In this document: positions 6,012 through 6,257 of the stretch, piece by piece
Layout of the letters: the number at the start of each line of letters is the position of its first letter
How positions within the stretch are numbered: position 1 is the stretch's first letter
Assembly (NCBI GenBank): GCA_024697885.1
Contig: JAILSA010000253.1
Location: 1-6,257, forward strand
Length of the DNA stretch: 6,257 nucleotides
Direction: 5' to 3'
Origin: Eubacterium sp.
Lineage (GTDB): Bacteria > Bacillota > Clostridia > Lachnospirales > Lachnospiraceae
Position numbers and translations under genes: made by a program
The notes under the pieces: generated by a model
The model's database searches: none
What the model was told of the DNA's origin: nothing
The model's input: the letters and a program-made list of their open reading frames with translations, nothing else

Positions 6012-6040
6012 TTGACAAAACCAAAAATCAATAGTATTAT
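6012..6040 (+). promoter_or_regulatory. Sigma-A-type promoter for a gene beyond the right edge
   Basis: A consensus -35 box TTGACA (6012-6017) is separated by exactly 17 nt from TATTAT (6035-6040), one mismatch from TATAAT. Transcription would start near 6046-6048 and run rightward. It lies just after the operon terminator, so it serves the next transcription unit, whose coding region does not begin recognisably before the window ends. Confidence 0.8.
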
Positions 6041-6063
6041 TTGTATTACAACAAGTAATACAA
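6041..6063. promoter_or_regulatory. Perfect 9-bp dyad at the transcription start, probable operator
   Basis: TTGTATTAC (6041-6049) and GTAATACAA (6055-6063) form a perfect inverted repeat with a 5-nt spacer, immediately after the -10 box and covering the expected start site. A GTATTA half-site also overlaps the -10 box (6034-6039). Such placement is typical of repressor operators (for example GntR, TetR or BlaI/CopY-type regulators). The regulator is not identified. It could also form a hairpin at the mRNA 5' end. Confidence 0.65.
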
Positions 6064-6257
6064 ACGATACAAAATCATTTAACATTGTTAATTACTACAT
6101 ATAAGTCTAAATAAAGACACTATGGAAGCAATCTGGTGATATGTCAAGAGGTTAATTGAAAAGTTTTTGATATGAATTTCTTAAAAAAGGGTAACTTTAA
6201 TAGACCTATTGAAAATAGGCTTTTAAAAGACTTATTTATTTGATGTATCTAGCGATA
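6064..6257 (+). other. Untranslated leader of the next transcription unit, no recognisable gene
   Basis: If transcription starts near 6047, at least about 200 nt of leader lie in the window. Only short stop-interrupted frames are present. A small hairpin CCTATT / AATAGG is centred near 6206-6220 and is followed by CTTTT, a weak attenuator-like layout. No riboswitch consensus known to me was matched. Confidence 0.35.

Noticed and set aside
6172..6243. A 23-codon frame starting with ATG near the right edge (MNFLKKGNF...)
   Set aside because: It has no Shine-Dalgarno and no recognisable features, and it is too short to support. It was left as part of the leader.

Overview
The window looks like a low-GC, strictly anaerobic Firmicute of the Clostridia type. 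The evidence is A/T-rich intergenic DNA, strong AAAGGA-type ribosome binding sites, U-tailed hairpin terminators, a lipoprotein-type binding protein and a CooS-family carbon monoxide dehydrogenase homologue. The species cannot be named from this sequence.

Layout: positions 1-408 are the 3' end of a Cys-rich protein whose start lies outside the window. Positions 409-715 are non-coding and hold a weak hairpin, a strong terminator hairpin (526-564) and a nested set of inverted repeats (615-643). Positions 716-5898 are one tight five-gene unit on the + strand: substrate-binding lipoprotein, ABC permease, ABC ATPase, CooS homologue, and SGNH/GDSL hydrolase. Gaps are 11 nt, about 1 nt (or an overlap, depending on the ATPase start), 18 nt and 14 nt, and each gene has its own Shine-Dalgarno. 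The unit ends at a terminator (5955-6001) that is almost identical in sequence to the one at 526-564. After it, a near-consensus sigma-A promoter (6012-6040) with a perfect 9-bp dyad at the presumed transcription start reads rightward into a gene outside the window.

The main point of interest is the CooS homologue. Aligned by motif to the remembered sequence of Carboxydothermus hydrogenoformans CODH-II, it keeps all B- and D-cluster cysteines. It also keeps the C-cluster His and four of five C-cluster cysteines, plus the catalytic Lys. The remaining C-cluster cysteine (Cys333 of CODH-II) is Asp392 here, the acid/base Asp219 is Phe274, and two histidines of the proton path are gone. It also has a His-rich N-terminal extension. 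Together with the lack of cooC, cooF or cooJ, this suggests that it is not an ordinary Ni,Fe CO dehydrogenase. It may instead be a deviant CooS of the kind described for CooS-V of C. hydrogenoformans, which carries an Fe-S-O hybrid cluster, does not turn over CO and slowly reduces hydroxylamine.

The operon context (NitT/TauT/NrtA-like importer, deviant CooS, cytoplasmic SGNH hydrolase) suggests import, hydrolysis and reductive processing of a small, possibly anionic, compound. That pathway is inference; the substrate is unknown.
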